A stretch of DNA of 64,000 nt from Desulfovibrionales bacterium (GTDB taxonomy: Bacteria > Desulfobacterota > QYQD01), in assembly GCA_028715605.1 (NCBI GenBank), contig JAQURM010000005.1:100129-164128 (forward strand). The letters are read 5' to 3'. The notes under the pieces were generated by a model that was given only the letters and a program-made list of their open reading frames with translations, did no database searches and had not been told where the DNA came from. Each line of letters starts with the position of its first letter. Positions within the stretch are counted from its first letter, which is position 1. This document shows positions 15,824 through 25,934 of this stretch, piece by piece. Both the position numbers and the translations under genes were made by a program.

Positions 15824-16648
15824 ATGGCCTTAATACAAGACATAATAAATATCATTGAGGAAATTGCTCCCTCCGCCTGGGCTGAGGAGTGGGACAATGC
15901 CGGCCTGCAGATAGGGTCATTGAGACAGACGGTCAGCGCGATCTTTACGGCGGTTGATCCGACCGCCTCGGTCCTGGAACGGGCCATCAAGGCCAATGCC
16001 CAGCTCATAATAACCCACCATCCTCTTTTCTTTCACCCGCTCCGTCAGCTATCTCTTGAAACTTCAACCGGTAAGATCATAACCCGGGCTATACGTAAAA
16101 ATATCTCTATATATTCCGCTCACACCAACCTGGACATGGCCCCGGATGGGGTCAGCACCGCCTTGATAGAAAGGTTGGCCTTAAAAGATATACATATCCT
16201 TAAGGAAGAGGAAACGCCGCCCCCGGCCCATAACAAACTCGTCCCTCTAGGTTACGGCTGCATCGGCACATTTAAGACATCCATAACCTTCAAGCAATTT
16301 ATTACCAAAATAAAGACCGACTTACAGTTACCATATCTACAGATGGCCGGTAAGGCCCCGGCCATGGTACGCAAGGTAGCCGTATGCGGCGGAAGTGGTT
16401 CTCAATTTATAGAAAAGGCCTACAAATCAGGCGCAGACCTGTATATAACCGCCGAACTAAAGCATAGCCATGCCCGTATGGCGGAAGAACTCGACTTCTG
16501 TGCCCTGGACATTGGCCATTTCCATTCTGAAAAATTTGGTATGATGGCCCTGGCCCGATTAATACGCAAGAGGCTGGAAAAACAGGGCCTAAAAGTTGAC
16601 ATAATAGAAGACCGAGCAGAAAAAAGTCCTTTACAGTTAATAAAATGA
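15824..16648 (+). CDS. Nif3-like dinuclear metal-centre protein (DUF34 family)
   Basis: This 274-residue protein of the NIF3/YqfO family is annotated in many genomes as GTP cyclohydrolase 1 type 2 homologue, a function that is not proven. The metal-binding pattern is visible as WDNAGLQIG, ITHHPLFFH and SAHTNLDMAPDGV near the N-terminus, and DIGHFHSEKFG at the C-terminus. I chose the ATG at 15824 (MALIQDIIN); the reading frame upstream of it runs into the repeat at 15719-15812. The next gene follows after 15 bases, so the two are likely co-transcribed. Confidence 0.9.
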   Translation: MALIQDIINIIEEIAPSAWAEEWDNAGLQIGSLRQTVSAIFTAVDPTASVLERAIKANAQLIITHHPLFFHPLRQLSLETSTGKIITRAIRKNISIYSAHTNLDMAPDGVSTALIERLALKDIHILKEEETPPPAHNKLVPLGYGCIGTFKTSITFKQFITKIKTDLQLPYLQMAGKAPAMVRKVAVCGGSGSQFIEKAYKSGADLYITAELKHSHARMAEELDFCALDIGHFHSEKFGMMALARLIRKRLEKQGLKVDIIEDRAEKSPLQLIK

Positions 16649-16663
16649 TTGGAGGAAACCACA

Positions 16664-17395
16664 TTGCAACAAGAGGTAAAATTGCTCATCAAGCTCCAGG
16701 CCGTTGATCTGGAAGTAAAACACATTCAGGACAAAAAGGAGGAAGGCCCAAAAGGGTTGCGCCATATCGAAAAAAAGGCAAAAGAACAAGAAGAAGACTT
16801 AAAAGCTGTCCTGGGAACACAAGAGGAATTAAAACAAAAGAAAAAAGGAAAGGAAACAGAGTTAGAAGACGAAATAGCTCATCTCAAAAAATGCCAGGGC
16901 AAGTTAATGGCGATAAAGACAAACAGGGAATACCAGGCCCTCTTAAAAGAAATAGAGGAAATTAAAAAGGCGAATCGCAAACGGGAAGATGAAATCGTAG
17001 CCGTCATGGAAGATATAGAACGGCTGGAAAAGGAAATCAAAGAAAAACAAGAAGAGCTAAGCAAAATCAGGGAAGAGCTAACCATCGAAAAAGGGAAATT
17101 GGATTCGCTTTTTCATAAATATGACAAAGAATTGGCTAAATTTGAAGTAAACAGGAAAACAATGGTCAAAGACATACCGGAGGAGCTCCTCAAACGCTAT
17201 GATTTTTTGAGAAGCAAGAGAAACGGCCTGGCCGTAGTGGGTGTCCTAAATGCCGTGTGTCTGGGATGTCACATGAATATCCCGCCACAATTGTATAATG
17301 AGCTGCTTAAGGAAAAAAAGATGATATACTGCCCAAGCTGCCAACGCATAATTTACTACCAGGATGTCCCTAAGGCAGCAAACGAAAAAGGATAG
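16664..17395 (+). CDS. coiled-coil zinc-ribbon protein (C4-type)
   Basis: This protein has about 243 residues. Residues 10 to 170 are almost continuous charged heptads, predicted to form a long coiled-coil hairpin. The C-terminus carries a zinc ribbon with CLGCHMNI and, after 22 residues, CPSCQRII (zf-RING_7 type). Members of this family are common in bacteria beside Nif3-like genes, and their role is uncertain (nucleic-acid binding has been proposed). TTG at 16664 is chosen because GGAGG lies eight bases before it (16651-16655). Confidence 0.85.
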   Translation: MQQEVKLLIKLQAVDLEVKHIQDKKEEGPKGLRHIEKKAKEQEEDLKAVLGTQEELKQKKKGKETELEDEIAHLKKCQGKLMAIKTNREYQALLKEIEEIKKANRKREDEIVAVMEDIERLEKEIKEKQEELSKIREELTIEKGKLDSLFHKYDKELAKFEVNRKTMVKDIPEELLKRYDFLRSKRNGLAVVGVLNAVCLGCHMNIPPQLYNELLKEKKMIYCPSCQRIIYYQDVPKAANEKG

Positions 17396-17402
17396 TTTCT
17401 TC

Positions 17403-17632
17403 GTATCCGTTCACCGTTATCAGTTCACCGTTGTCAGTAAGAACCTGAAAAGCTTTTTTTCGGTGAATAGTCAATGGGAACCGTATGTTCCGACAACCGT
17501 CGCCCCTCAAAAAACGTGAAAAACTCCGCATGGTAACGGTGAAGTATTTTCCGTTATTCGGCCACCGTTGTCTGTGAAAAGCACGAAAACGTCTTTTTCG
17601 GTGAACGATGAACGGACAACGGTGAACGGTTA
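17403..17632. repeat. 'TTCACCGTTGTC' inverted repeat cluster
   Basis: Words such as GTTCACCGTTATCAGTTCACC (left) and GGACAACGGTGAACGG (17612-17627) are complementary. The segment GAAAAGCACGAAAACG around 17576 recurs in reverse orientation near 54770 together with the same flanking words. The gap 17396-17718 holds only this and the rnpB promoter. Confidence 0.55.
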
Positions 17633-17677
17633 CGTCTCTTCTCTCCAACTCTAACGCACATCCGGCAATGGATCTTA

Positions 17678-17706
17678 TTGAATAAATTGGTTAACTGTGC
17701 TATTTT
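17678..17706 (+). promoter_or_regulatory. candidate rnpB promoter
   Basis: TTGAAT (17678-17683) and TATTTT (17701-17706) are 17 bases apart, ending 12 bases before the RNA. The -10 match is weak. Confidence 0.35.
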
Positions 17707-17718
17707 TATAGTGACATA

Positions 17719-18092
17719 GTTAGAGTAGGCAGGGTGGTCGCTCGTCCTCTCCTGCAAAGCGAGGGGATAAGAGGAAAGTCCGAGCTCCAGAGGGCAAGGT
17801 GGTCCGTAACGCGGACTGGGGGTGACCTCAAGGAAAGTGCCACAGAAAATATACCGTCCGCCTCTGGCGTGATAAGGGTGAAAAGGCGAGGTAAGAGCTC
17901 ACCGTCCCGGTGGTGACACCGGGAGCTAGGCAAACCCCACCTGGAGCAAAACCAAATAGGGGGACGTTTGAGGGCGGCCCGTCCGAGGTTCCCGGGTTGG
18001 TTGCTAGAGGCGTCAAGCAATTGACGTCGTAGAGGAATGACCATCGTCCACCTCAGGTGGATAACAGAACTCGGCTTACAGCCTACTCTAAC
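17719..18092 (+). ncRNA. rnpB: RNase P RNA, bacterial class A
   Basis: This is the catalytic RNA that removes 5' leaders from pre-tRNAs. The ends GTTAGAGTAGGC (17719-17730) and GCCTACTCTAAC (18081-18092) form the P1 stem. Conserved class A segments are present: GAGGAAAGTCCGAGCTCC near the 5' end, CACAGAAAATATACCG in the middle, GGTAAGAGCTCACCG, and AACAGAACTCGGCTTACAG near the 3' end. A T-rich tail follows. Length and order agree with the family. Confidence 0.95.
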
Positions 18093-18153
18093 TTGTTTTT
18101 CCATAACACCTTAGCTTTTGAAAAATATGCCTAGACAAGGCACTATAAGATCC

Positions 18154-18210
18154 AAAATCCTCCTCAATCCCCTTTCCCAAAGGAGGAAGTGTTTCTCCTC
18201 CCTTTGTGAA
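18154..18210. repeat. C-rich/G-rich palindromic repeat abutting ispD
   Basis: It starts AAAATCCTCCTCAATCCCC and ends GTTTCTCCTCCCTTTGTG. It is closely related to the copy at 53354-53432, sharing GGAAGTGTTTCTCCTCCCTT. It runs to within a few bases of the ispD ATG, so no ordinary ribosome-binding site is left there. Confidence 0.65.
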
Positions 18211-18212
18211 AA

Positions 18213-18914
18213 ATGAGCGCCATAGCTATAATAACTGCAGCAGGCAAAGGAGTGCGGATAGGCGCAACCGTCGCCAAACAATTTTTGCCTGTCCTTGGGA
18301 AATCTCTTCTCTGGCATACAATCAAGGTCTTTGAAAACTGTCCGGGTATTGATAATATCATCTTAGTGCTCCCCCCGGATATGGTTAAAATCGGCCGGGA
18401 ACTATTCCAGACTAAGGGTGAATTTAAAAAACTATGGAAAGTGGTGGCCGGTGGAAAAACCAGACAACAGTCTGTAAGTAACGGGCTGCGGGCTATACCT
18501 GAAAAATACAAAATAGTCGTTGTGCATGACGGGGTGCGGCCGCTGGTCAATGAGGATACTATTAAAGAAGTCATAGAATTGGCCAAAGAAAAAGGGGCAG
18601 CCATTGCCGCTATGCCGGCGAATGATACGTTGAAGCAGGTTTCGGCCGACGGGCGCATTCTAAGAACGGTAGAAAGAAGTCTTATATGGCAGGCGCAGAC
18701 GCCGCAGGCCTTCCGTGTTGAACTCTTAAGAAGGGCGTTTACAGAGGCCCAAAAAGATAATTTCTATGGTACGGATGAGGCCTCGCTCGTAGAAAGGCTG
18801 GAAGCGCCGGTCTATATAATCAAGGGGGCTTCCACCAATATAAAGGTAACCACGCCTGCCGATCTAAAATTAGTGGAGATATTGCTGAGATACAGATATG
18901 GAGACAGCACATAG
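18213..18914 (+). CDS. ispD: 2-C-methyl-D-erythritol 4-phosphate cytidylyltransferase
   Basis: IspD couples CTP to MEP in the non-mevalonate isoprenoid pathway. This 233-residue protein has the CTP-binding loop TAAGKGVRIG (about residues 8-17) followed by KQFLPVLGKSLLWHT, the HDGVRPLV motif (about 109-116), and TPQAF with YGTDEASLVE. The ATG is preceded directly by a palindromic repeat and not by a clear Shine-Dalgarno motif. It overlaps ispF by 17 bp, which couples two enzymes of the same pathway. Confidence 0.95.
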   Translation: MSAIAIITAAGKGVRIGATVAKQFLPVLGKSLLWHTIKVFENCPGIDNIILVLPPDMVKIGRELFQTKGEFKKLWKVVAGGKTRQQSVSNGLRAIPEKYKIVVVHDGVRPLVNEDTIKEVIELAKEKGAAIAAMPANDTLKQVSADGRILRTVERSLIWQAQTPQAFRVELLRRAFTEAQKDNFYGTDEASLVERLEAPVYIIKGASTNIKVTTPADLKLVEILLRYRYGDST

Positions 18915-19395
18915 GGTAGGTTTTGGCTACGACGTACACCGCTTGGTAGAGGGCCGAAGACTGGTGATCGGTGGTGTGGAAATACCCTTTGAAAAGGGGT
19001 TGTTGGGCCACTCTGACGCTGATGTCCTTATCCATGCCCTGTGTGATGCCTTACTGGGCGCCGCCTGCGAGGGTGATATCGGACGTCACTTTCCGGATGA
19101 CGACCTGCGTTATAAAGATAGTTCCAGTATGTACTTATTAGAAGAAGTCATGCGTATTATCGAACGCAAGTGCCTTTGTGTGCTCAATGCAGACTTGACC
19201 CTCGTGGCAGAAAGGCCAAGGATTCAAAAAGTTATCCCGCAAATGGTACAGAATATCAGCTCAGTCTTGAAAATATCCCCTCTTTGCGTAAACATAAAGG
19301 CCACCACCACTGAAGGACTGGGGTTTACAGGGCAGGGAGAGGGTATGGCTGCTTTTGCCGTGGTTCTCCTTGGACAAAACCCCGCGAGCGCCTGA
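18898..19395 (+). CDS. ispF: 2-C-methyl-D-erythritol 2,4-cyclodiphosphate synthase
   Basis: IspF cyclises CDP-ME-2-phosphate to MEcPP. The 165-residue protein has the metal-binding DVHR (residues 11-14), HSDADVLIHALCDALLGA and GDIGRHFPD motifs, and the C-terminal TTTEGLGFTGQGEGMAAFAV segment. Its start lies inside ispD. cysS follows 14 bases downstream, so ispD-ispF-cysS-uvrB-uvrC looks like one transcription unit. Confidence 0.95.
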   Translation: METAHRVGFGYDVHRLVEGRRLVIGGVEIPFEKGLLGHSDADVLIHALCDALLGAACEGDIGRHFPDDDLRYKDSSSMYLLEEVMRIIERKCLCVLNADLTLVAERPRIQKVIPQMVQNISSVLKISPLCVNIKATTTEGLGFTGQGEGMAAFAVVLLGQNPASA

Positions 19396-19409
19396 AAAAG
19401 AGAGATAAT

Positions 19410-20903
19410 ATGACGCTTAGATTATACAACTCATTTAGCAGTCAAAAGGAAGTCTTTAAGCCTCTGCGGGATAACCAGGTCGGTATCTACGTCTGCGGTA
19501 TTACTGCTTATGATGATTGCCATTTGGGCCATGCCCGCGCGGCCGTAGTTTTTGATGTCATCATTCGCTACCTGCGCCACCGTGGATTTAAGGTGACTCA
19601 CGTACAAAACATTACCGATATAGATGATAAGATCATCAACCGGGCCAGAGAAAAGGGAGTCTCCTGTAAGGAGCTTTCCGAACACTATACCGGGGAATTC
19701 CACCGGGATATGGAGAGCCTGGGCGTGGCCCGGCCGGACGTGGAACCAAAGGCCACCGAGCATATCCAGGATATCATCCGTTTGATTGAGACCCTGGTAA
19801 GCAAAGGGTATGCGTATGCGGCTGAAGGTAATGTCTTCTTCTCTGTGGAAAAGTTCCCTGGTTACGGACGGCTTTCCCATCGCAGCCCGGAAGAGATGCA
19901 GGCCGGCGCCAGAGTAGAAATTGACCCCCGAAAACACCATCCCATGGACTTTGCCCTCTGGAAAGCCGGCAAGCCGGGCGAACCCGCCTGGGAAAGCCCC
20001 TGGGGGCCGGGCCGGCCCGGATGGCACATAGAATGCTCGGCCATGAGTATCCGCTACCTGGGGGAGACCTTCGATATTCATGGAGGGGGACAGGACCTCA
20101 TCTTTCCGCATCATGAAAATGAGGTAGCTCAGTCCGTGGCCGCCACTGGAAAACCATTTGTACACTATTTTGTGCACAACGGATTTGTGACCATAAATGG
20201 TGAAAAGATGTCCAAATCCCTTGGCAACTTCTTGACTATAAAAGAGATACTGTCCGGTTACCATCCTGAGGCCCTGCGCCTGTTTTTACTCTCCAAACAT
20301 TACCGCAGCCCCCTGGATTACTCCGAAGACTTTATCCGGGAGAAACAGGTCAGCCTGGATCGAATATACGCTACATTAGGTGAGGCCCTGGAAATCACCG
20401 CCGCCCCTCCGGCTATACGCCCCGGCGCATCTGCGACAGGAGTTTCGCTGCCGCCTGAGGCAGAAGCCGCCTGTGCCCGGATCAAAGACCTTAAAAAACT
20501 ATTTTACCAGGCCATGGACGATGACTTTAATACGGCCCAGGGCCTGGGCCATATCTTTGATGCGGCAAAAGGGATAAACACCCTCTTGCAGATCAGCAAA
20601 AAGGAGCCAGCCCGGGCCTGTCTGGACGCTATCGGGTCCGCCGCCTCGGCCATCAGGGAAGTGGGGCAGGTACTGGATCTCTTCGCTACCGAGCCCAGGG
20701 TCTATCTGGAGAAACGACGGACAGAAAAACTGAGAAAAATCCCCCTCCCGGAAAAAGAGATCAGCGATCTCATACGCCAAAGGGAAGAGGCCCGCACAAA
20801 GAAAGACTGGGCTGCCGCCGATACTATCCGCAAAAAGTTGGCCGGGGCCAATATAATTCTCAAAGACAACCCACAGGGAACAACCTGGGAGATAAAGGAG
20901 TAA
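19410..20903 (+). CDS. cysS: Cysteinyl-tRNA synthetase
   Basis: This class I synthetase charges tRNA-Cys. The 497-residue protein has the HIGH-type motif HLGHARA (about residues 39-45) with the upstream zinc ligand in YVCGITAYD, the WHIECSAMS segment, HHENE with further zinc ligands, and KMSKSLGNF (about 266-274). The length is normal. Its stop is directly followed by the uvrB start codon. Confidence 0.95.
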   Translation: MTLRLYNSFSSQKEVFKPLRDNQVGIYVCGITAYDDCHLGHARAAVVFDVIIRYLRHRGFKVTHVQNITDIDDKIINRAREKGVSCKELSEHYTGEFHRDMESLGVARPDVEPKATEHIQDIIRLIETLVSKGYAYAAEGNVFFSVEKFPGYGRLSHRSPEEMQAGARVEIDPRKHHPMDFALWKAGKPGEPAWESPWGPGRPGWHIECSAMSIRYLGETFDIHGGGQDLIFPHHENEVAQSVAATGKPFVHYFVHNGFVTINGEKMSKSLGNFLTIKEILSGYHPEALRLFLLSKHYRSPLDYSEDFIREKQVSLDRIYATLGEALEITAAPPAIRPGASATGVSLPPEAEAACARIKDLKKLFYQAMDDDFNTAQGLGHIFDAAKGINTLLQISKKEPARACLDAIGSAASAIREVGQVLDLFATEPRVYLEKRRTEKLRKIPLPEKEISDLIRQREEARTKKDWAAADTIRKKLAGANIILKDNPQGTTWEIKE

Positions 20904-22898
20904 GTGTCCTTATTTAATCTGGTTTCAGACTTCAAGCCGCTAGGCGACCAGCCTAAGGCCATTGAGGCCCTCACCCGTTCCCTGCAGAAAGGCCACAAGC
21001 ACCAGGTACTCCTCGGTGTTACCGGTTCCGGCAAGACCTTTACCATGGCCCACGTCATTGCCCGGACAGAGCGGCCCGCCCTTGTTATAGCCCCAAATAA
21101 GACCCTGGCCGCCCAACTCTTCAATGAATTCAAACAGCTTTTTCCCGAAAACGCTGTGGAGTACTTCGTCAGCTATTATGACTATTATCAGCCGGAGGCC
21201 TATATACCGCAGACCGATACCTATATCGCCAAAGACGCCTCTATAAACGACGCCATAGACCGCCTGCGCCATTCCGCAACCAGTTCCCTCCTGCAGAGGC
21301 GGGACATAATCATCGTGGCCAGTGTATCCTGTATATATGGCCTCGGCTCTCCCGATGAATATCGCAGCATGCACCTGGCCCTCGTTGAAGGACAGGAACT
21401 TGGCCGGGAAGAACTCCTGCGGGCTCTGGTCGCCATGCTTTATGAGCGAAATGACATAGATTTTCACCGGGGGACCTTTCGTGTACGCGGCGACATCGTG
21501 GAGATATTCCCTTCCTGTGAAGAGGACCGTGCCATCCGCGTCGAATACTTTGGCGATACCATCGAGGCCATTAAGGAAATAGACCCGTTACGTGGGGTAG
21601 TCAGAAGGACTATGAAAGAGGCGCTCATATACCCTGGCAGCCACTATGTGACCACACGCCCCCGCTTGCTGCAGGCCATCGAGAGCATAAAGGCAGAATT
21701 AACGGAAAGGATCAATTTTCTCAGGGATCAAGGAAGTCTGGTAGAGGCCCAGCGCATTGAGGAGCGCGCCAATTTTGACCTGGAGATGCTGCAGGAGCTT
21801 GGTTACTGCCACGGCATAGAAAATTATTCACGCCACCTGACCGGCCGAAGACCCGGAGAATCTCCACCCACCCTCCTGTCTTATTTCCCGGAAGATTTTC
21901 TCCTATTTATCGACGAAAGTCACATCACCATCCCTCAGCTTCAGGCCATGTACCGGGGAGACCGCTCCCGCAAAGAAACCCTGGTGGGATACGGCTTTCG
22001 TCTGCCCTCGGCCCTGGATAATCGGCCACTGAACTTCGCCGAGTTTGAACAACACATAAGGCAGGTAATTTACGTCTCCGCCACACCCGGCCCCCACGAA
22101 CTTAAAAAGGCGGACGGCCATATAGCCGAACAGGTCATCCGGCCTACCGGTCTGGTTGATCCCAAAGTTACAGTGAAACCGGCAGTAAGCCAGGTCGATG
22201 ATCTCCTGGAGGAAATAAGAAAACGCCTTAAACGAAAGGAACGGGTCCTCGTAACTACACTTACCAAACGTATGGCCGAAGACCTGGCCGAATATTATGC
22301 AGAGCTGGGGCTCAGGGTAAAGTATCTCCATTCCGATATTGCCACCTTGGAAAGAACAAAAATTATACGGGACCTGCGCCTCGGAGTCTTTGATATCCTC
22401 ATTGGCATTAACCTCCTCAGGGAGGGTCTGGATATACCGGAGGTCTCGCTGGTAGCCATCCTGGACGCGGACAAAGAAGGCTTTTTACGTTCGGAGCGTT
22501 CCCTGATTCAGACCTGTGGCCGGGCCGCCCGGAACATACACGGCGAGGTTATTTTCTACGCCGATCATATGACCACGGCTATTATGCGGGCGTTAGAAGA
22601 GACCGAACGCAGGCGGAAGCTGCAGGCCGGATATAACCGCCGGCACCATATCACCCCGACCACTATCAAGAAATCCATAAGGGATGTCCTTACCTCGGTT
22701 TATGAGGCTGACTACTACACGGTGCCCGTGGCCGCAGAAGAAACAGAGGCGTTTTTAACCGTTGAAGACATCGTCCGGCGCATAGAATCCCTGGAGAAAG
22801 AGATGAAGCACGCCGCCAGGGACCTGGAATTCGAGCGGGCTACAGAACTGCGTGACCGCGTACGCGCCCTCAGACAACAGGAATTGACATGGCGTTAA
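20904..22898 (+). CDS. uvrB: Excinuclease ABC subunit B
   Basis: UvrB is the damage-verifying helicase-like subunit of nucleotide excision repair. The 664-residue protein has Walker [13 protein letters not shown] (about 39-50), the beta-hairpin region with [12 protein letters not shown], the DESHITIPQ Walker B motif, helicase motifs V and VI ([25 protein letters not shown]) and the C-terminal UVR domain for UvrC binding. The start is GTG, which directly abuts the cysS stop, with AAGGAG in the end of cysS. It overlaps uvrC by 10 bp. Confidence 0.95.
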   Translation: MSLFNLVSDFKPLGDQPKAIEALTRSLQKGHKHQVLLGVTGSGKTFTMAHVIARTERPALVIAPNKTLAAQLFNEFKQLFPENAVEYFVSYYDYYQPEAYIPQTDTYIAKDASINDAIDRLRHSATSSLLQRRDIIIVASVSCIYGLGSPDEYRSMHLALVEGQELGREELLRALVAMLYERNDIDFHRGTFRVRGDIVEIFPSCEEDRAIRVEYFGDTIEAIKEIDPLRGVVRRTMKEALIYPGSHYVTTRPRLLQAIESIKAELTERINFLRDQGSLVEAQRIEERANFDLEMLQELGYCHGIENYSRHLTGRRPGESPPTLLSYFPEDFLLFIDESHITIPQLQAMYRGDRSRKETLVGYGFRLPSALDNRPLNFAEFEQHIRQVIYVSATPGPHELKKADGHIAEQVIRPTGLVDPKVTVKPAVSQVDDLLEEIRKRLKRKERVLVTTLTKRMAEDLAEYYAELGLRVKYLHSDIATLERTKIIRDLRLGVFDILIGINLLREGLDIPEVSLVAILDADKEGFLRSERSLIQTCGRAARNIHGEVIFYADHMTTAIMRALEETERRRKLQAGYNRRHHITPTTIKKSIRDVLTSVYEADYYTVPVAAEETEAFLTVEDIVRRIESLEKEMKHAARDLEFERATELRDRVRALRQQELTWR

Positions 22899-24721
22899 GT
22901 GAGGATATTCTTTCTACTATTTCCCACGGAACAGGCGTGTATCTGTTCAAGGATACGAAAGACCACGTCCTTTATGTGGGAAAGGCCAAAGACTTAAGAA
23001 AAAGGCTCGCTTCATATTTTCAAAAAAGACGGGAACAGGAGACCAGGACGGAGGCCCTGTTCACCCGGACCGCCTCTATCGAGATTATCCTGACGGAGAA
23101 CGAGAAAGAGGCCCTCATCCTGGAATGCAACCTGATTAAAAAACACCGGCCTCGATACAATGTAGTTTTACGCGATGACAAAAACTATCTTTCGCTGCGT
23201 CTCGACCCTTGTCAGAAGTTCCCCCGCATTACCGTTGTCCGGCGCCTGGCCGATGATGGCGCTATGTACTTTGGCCCGTTTTCCTCCGCCGCGTCCGTGC
23301 GTGAGACACTGCGCTCCCTGCAGCATATCTTCCCGCTGCGCCGTTGTGGTGACATCGTATTTAAATCACGTACCCGCCCCTGTCTCAATTACCAGATCAA
23401 ACGCTGCGCGGCCCCTTGCGTTGGTCTGATTTCGGGAGAAGAATATCGAAAACTGGTTGACCAGGTCGTTTTGTTCTTTCGCGGGCAACTCCAGGACCTC
23501 GTAAAAATCTTCGAAAAAGAGATGCAGGCCCTCGCCGACCGCCTGGAATATGAAAAGGCCGCCCTTTATCGGGATCGCTTATCAGCCATAAAACGGACTT
23601 TAGAAAAGCAATCCGTGACCTCCACACGCCTTGTTGACCAGGATGTCATCGGGCTATATCGGCAGGACAGGTCTGTCCAGATATCCATCCTTTTCGTCCG
23701 TAACGGGGCCGTGATTGGCCATAAAACCTTTCCTTTCCGGGAAGCGCCAGCGACAAACGAAGAGATATTATCCCATTTTCTAAGGCAGTTTTATGGTGAG
23801 GGAAAATACATACCCGGGGAAATTCTTATACCGCTGGACATGGAAGACCAAGCGGTGATCGCCTCCTGGCTCGGGGAAAAGACGGGAAAAAAGGTATCGA
23901 TCCTGATACCCCAAAGAGGAGACAGGCATCGACTCTTGCTGCTGGCCATGAAAAACGCCGAGGGTTCCCTCCGCCAAAAACTAAAGGAGGAAGGGGATAT
24001 CCATAATCTCCTGACACTGTTGCAGGAAAAACTGGGCCTCAGGTATTACCCCGAACGCATCGAGGGCCTCGATATATCCAATATCGGCGGAAAAATGGCC
24101 GTGGGTTCACTGGTAGCATTTGTCAATGGCTCCCCTGATCGGAACTTCTACCGCCGGTATAAAATAAAACTATCGGAACAGCCGGATGATTACGCCATGA
24201 TGCGCGAGGTGGTTTCACGACGTCTGATCCGGGCCAAAGAGGAAGATTCATGGCCGAATATGCTGCTCATAGATGGCGGGAAAGGCCAGCTTAACGTGGC
24301 CAGGCAGGCATCGAAAGACTTGGGCTGTAGTGGCCGCGTGGACCTGGTCGCTCTGGCCAAGGGGAAAAAGGACGAAACAGACAAAGTATATCTCCCGGAA
24401 CGTAAGAATCCCGTTCTATGGGGAAAAAGCTCCCCGCTCCTCCTTTACCTGCAACGCATTCGGGATGAGGCCCACCGGTTCGCCATAGAATACCACCACA
24501 AGTTGCGCAAAAGGGGTTTAACCCGGTCGCTTTTGGATGAGATCCCGGGGGTCGGCAGTGTGCTCAGAAAAAGATTACTTATACATTTCGGCAGCGTAGA
24601 AAAACTGAAAGGGGCTTCAGTTGAAGAAATCGCCTCGGTCAAGGGGATAAATCCCTCTTTAGCGGCTAATATAAAGGCTTTTCTGGAAAATTATAAAAGG
24701 GCTCATTCCATAACAGAATGA
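22889..24721 (+). CDS. uvrC: Excinuclease ABC subunit C
   Basis: UvrC makes both incisions in nucleotide excision repair. The 610-residue protein has the N-terminal GIY-YIG nuclease domain ([20 protein letters not shown]), a cysteine-rich stretch ([19 protein letters not shown]), the UVR domain ([17 protein letters not shown]), the RNase-H-like 3'-incision domain ([21 protein letters not shown]) and C-terminal tandem helix-hairpin-helix motifs ([20 protein letters not shown]). Its stop codon lies inside the terminator hairpin of the facing dsr operon. Confidence 0.95.
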   Translation: MALSEDILSTISHGTGVYLFKDTKDHVLYVGKAKDLRKRLASYFQKRREQETRTEALFTRTASIEIILTENEKEALILECNLIKKHRPRYNVVLRDDKNYLSLRLDPCQKFPRITVVRRLADDGAMYFGPFSSAASVRETLRSLQHIFPLRRCGDIVFKSRTRPCLNYQIKRCAAPCVGLISGEEYRKLVDQVVLFFRGQLQDLVKIFEKEMQALADRLEYEKAALYRDRLSAIKRTLEKQSVTSTRLVDQDVIGLYRQDRSVQISILFVRNGAVIGHKTFPFREAPATNEEILSHFLRQFYGEGKYIPGEILIPLDMEDQAVIASWLGEKTGKKVSILIPQRGDRHRLLLLAMKNAEGSLRQKLKEEGDIHNLLTLLQEKLGLRYYPERIEGLDISNIGGKMAVGSLVAFVNGSPDRNFYRRYKIKLSEQPDDYAMMREVVSRRLIRAKEEDSWPNMLLIDGGKGQLNVARQASKDLGCSGRVDLVALAKGKKDETDKVYLPERKNPVLWGKSSPLLLYLQRIRDEAHRFAIEYHHKLRKRGLTRSLLDEIPGVGSVLRKRLLIHFGSVEKLKGASVEEIASVKGINPSLAANIKAFLENYKRAHSITE

Positions 24722-24726
24722 GCCCT
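24698..24726 (-). terminator. intrinsic terminator of the dsr operon
   Basis: A perfect 11-bp stem (24698-24708 with 24716-24726) with a 7-base loop is followed on the minus strand by TTTTATAATTTT. It ends transcripts coming from dsrP, 44 bases upstream. The stem covers the uvrC stop codon on the other strand. Confidence 0.8.
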
Positions 24727-24769
24727 CACTAACCCACCTTAAACTATATGAACTTTACCTAAAAAGTTT

Positions 24770-25924
24770 CTAAGCTATCTCTTTCTTGACCGAGACAGCC
24801 ACCTTCCAGAGAACAGTTAATATCAGCGCGCCGGTCGCATACACCATCATAGAAACCGCCAGTTCCGGGATCGTCGGTGCATACTCTGTCACCCTTTCAA
24901 ACATATTCGGAACAAACCCGGCCACCAGCAAGGCCAGTCCTTTGTCAATCCAGCTCGCGCCAACCAGCATAAGAAGAGCCGGGATCAATATATTCTCGTT
25001 GTTCCGGAAGGCAGGCGGAATCAGTAAGACCAAGGAACCAAAGGCCATCACTACAGCAGCCCACATAAAGGGGACCAAGAGATTGTGCCCTTCCAGGCCG
25101 TGGAAAAGGTATTCAAATGAATGCATATGCCCCGGGATATTGCTGTAGAAGGCAGTGAATAGTTCAAGTCCAAAAAAGAAGACGTTAACACACATGGCAT
25201 AGGTGATAATCTTTGCCAATGATTGGATCGCCTCTTTCCCGGGATCGTACTTTGTCAACCTTCTCAGCAGCAGGGACAGCAGAAGAAGTATCGCAGGCCC
25301 GGAACAAAACGCCGAGGCCAGGAACCGTGCAGCCATAATAGCGGTAAGCCAGTAGTGTCTGCCTGGGATACCGGCGTAGAGGAAGGCCGTCACGGTGTGG
25401 ATGCTGAAGGCCCAGATTACAGAAAGATACACAAGGGGCTTTATCCACGAGGCCGGCGCTACGCCTTTGCGTTCCGCCTGGAGTGTAGTCCAACCTATGA
25501 TGATATTCAGAAAGAGATACCCATTCAAAACAACCATATCCCAGAACAGGATTGAATTGGGTGTGGGGTGCAGGATGACATTCAAAAGACGCTGCGGCTG
25601 GCCAAGGTCCACGACGATGAAAAGCATACACATGCTCACCGCGGAAATGGCCATAAACTCGCCTAAAATAATCATCTTGCTAAACGCCTTGTAGTGATGG
25701 AAGTAGTAAGGCAAAACCAACATCACTGCCGAGGCGGCCACGCCAACCAGATAGGTAAACTGGGCGATATAAAAACCCCACGAGACATCCCGGCTCATAC
25801 CGGTTATCTTCAGCCCCTGCGTGAGCTGTGTGTAGTAGGCAATAGAGCCCAACCCAATGAGACCAAGCAGCAACAATATCCATACATAATAGCCTTTACT
25901 TCCGTATAGTGCCTTCTCAAGCAT
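24770..25924 (-). CDS. dsrP: DsrP, NrfD-family membrane subunit
   Basis: DsrP is the multi-spanning quinone-interacting subunit of the DsrMKJOP complex. The 384-residue protein shows about ten hydrophobic helices (for example VWILLLLGLIGLGSIAYY; MCMLFIVVDLGQPQRLLN) and the NrfD-like loop SWGFYIAQFTYLVG. It is the last gene of the operon. Together with DsrO and DsrJ it is thought to link the menaquinone pool or periplasm to DsrK. Confidence 0.93.
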   Translation of the reverse strand: MLEKALYGSKGYYVWILLLLGLIGLGSIAYYTQLTQGLKITGMSRDVSWGFYIAQFTYLVGVAASAVMLVLPYYFHHYKAFSKMIILGEFMAISAVSMCMLFIVVDLGQPQRLLNVILHPTPNSILFWDMVVLNGYLFLNIIIGWTTLQAERKGVAPASWIKPLVYLSVIWAFSIHTVTAFLYAGIPGRHYWLTAIMAARFLASAFCSGPAILLLLSLLLRRLTKYDPGKEAIQSLAKIITYAMCVNVFFFGLELFTAFYSNIPGHMHSFEYLFHGLEGHNLLVPFMWAAVVMAFGSLVLLIPPAFRNNENILIPALLMLVGASWIDKGLALLVAGFVPNMFERVTEYAPTIPELAVSMMVYATGALILTVLWKVAVSVKKEIA

Positions 25925-25934
25925 AGCCCTTACC

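Noticed and set aside
19431..20264. 277-codon minus-strand frame
   Set aside because: It is the shadow of cysS, which carries intact class I synthetase motifs on the plus strand.
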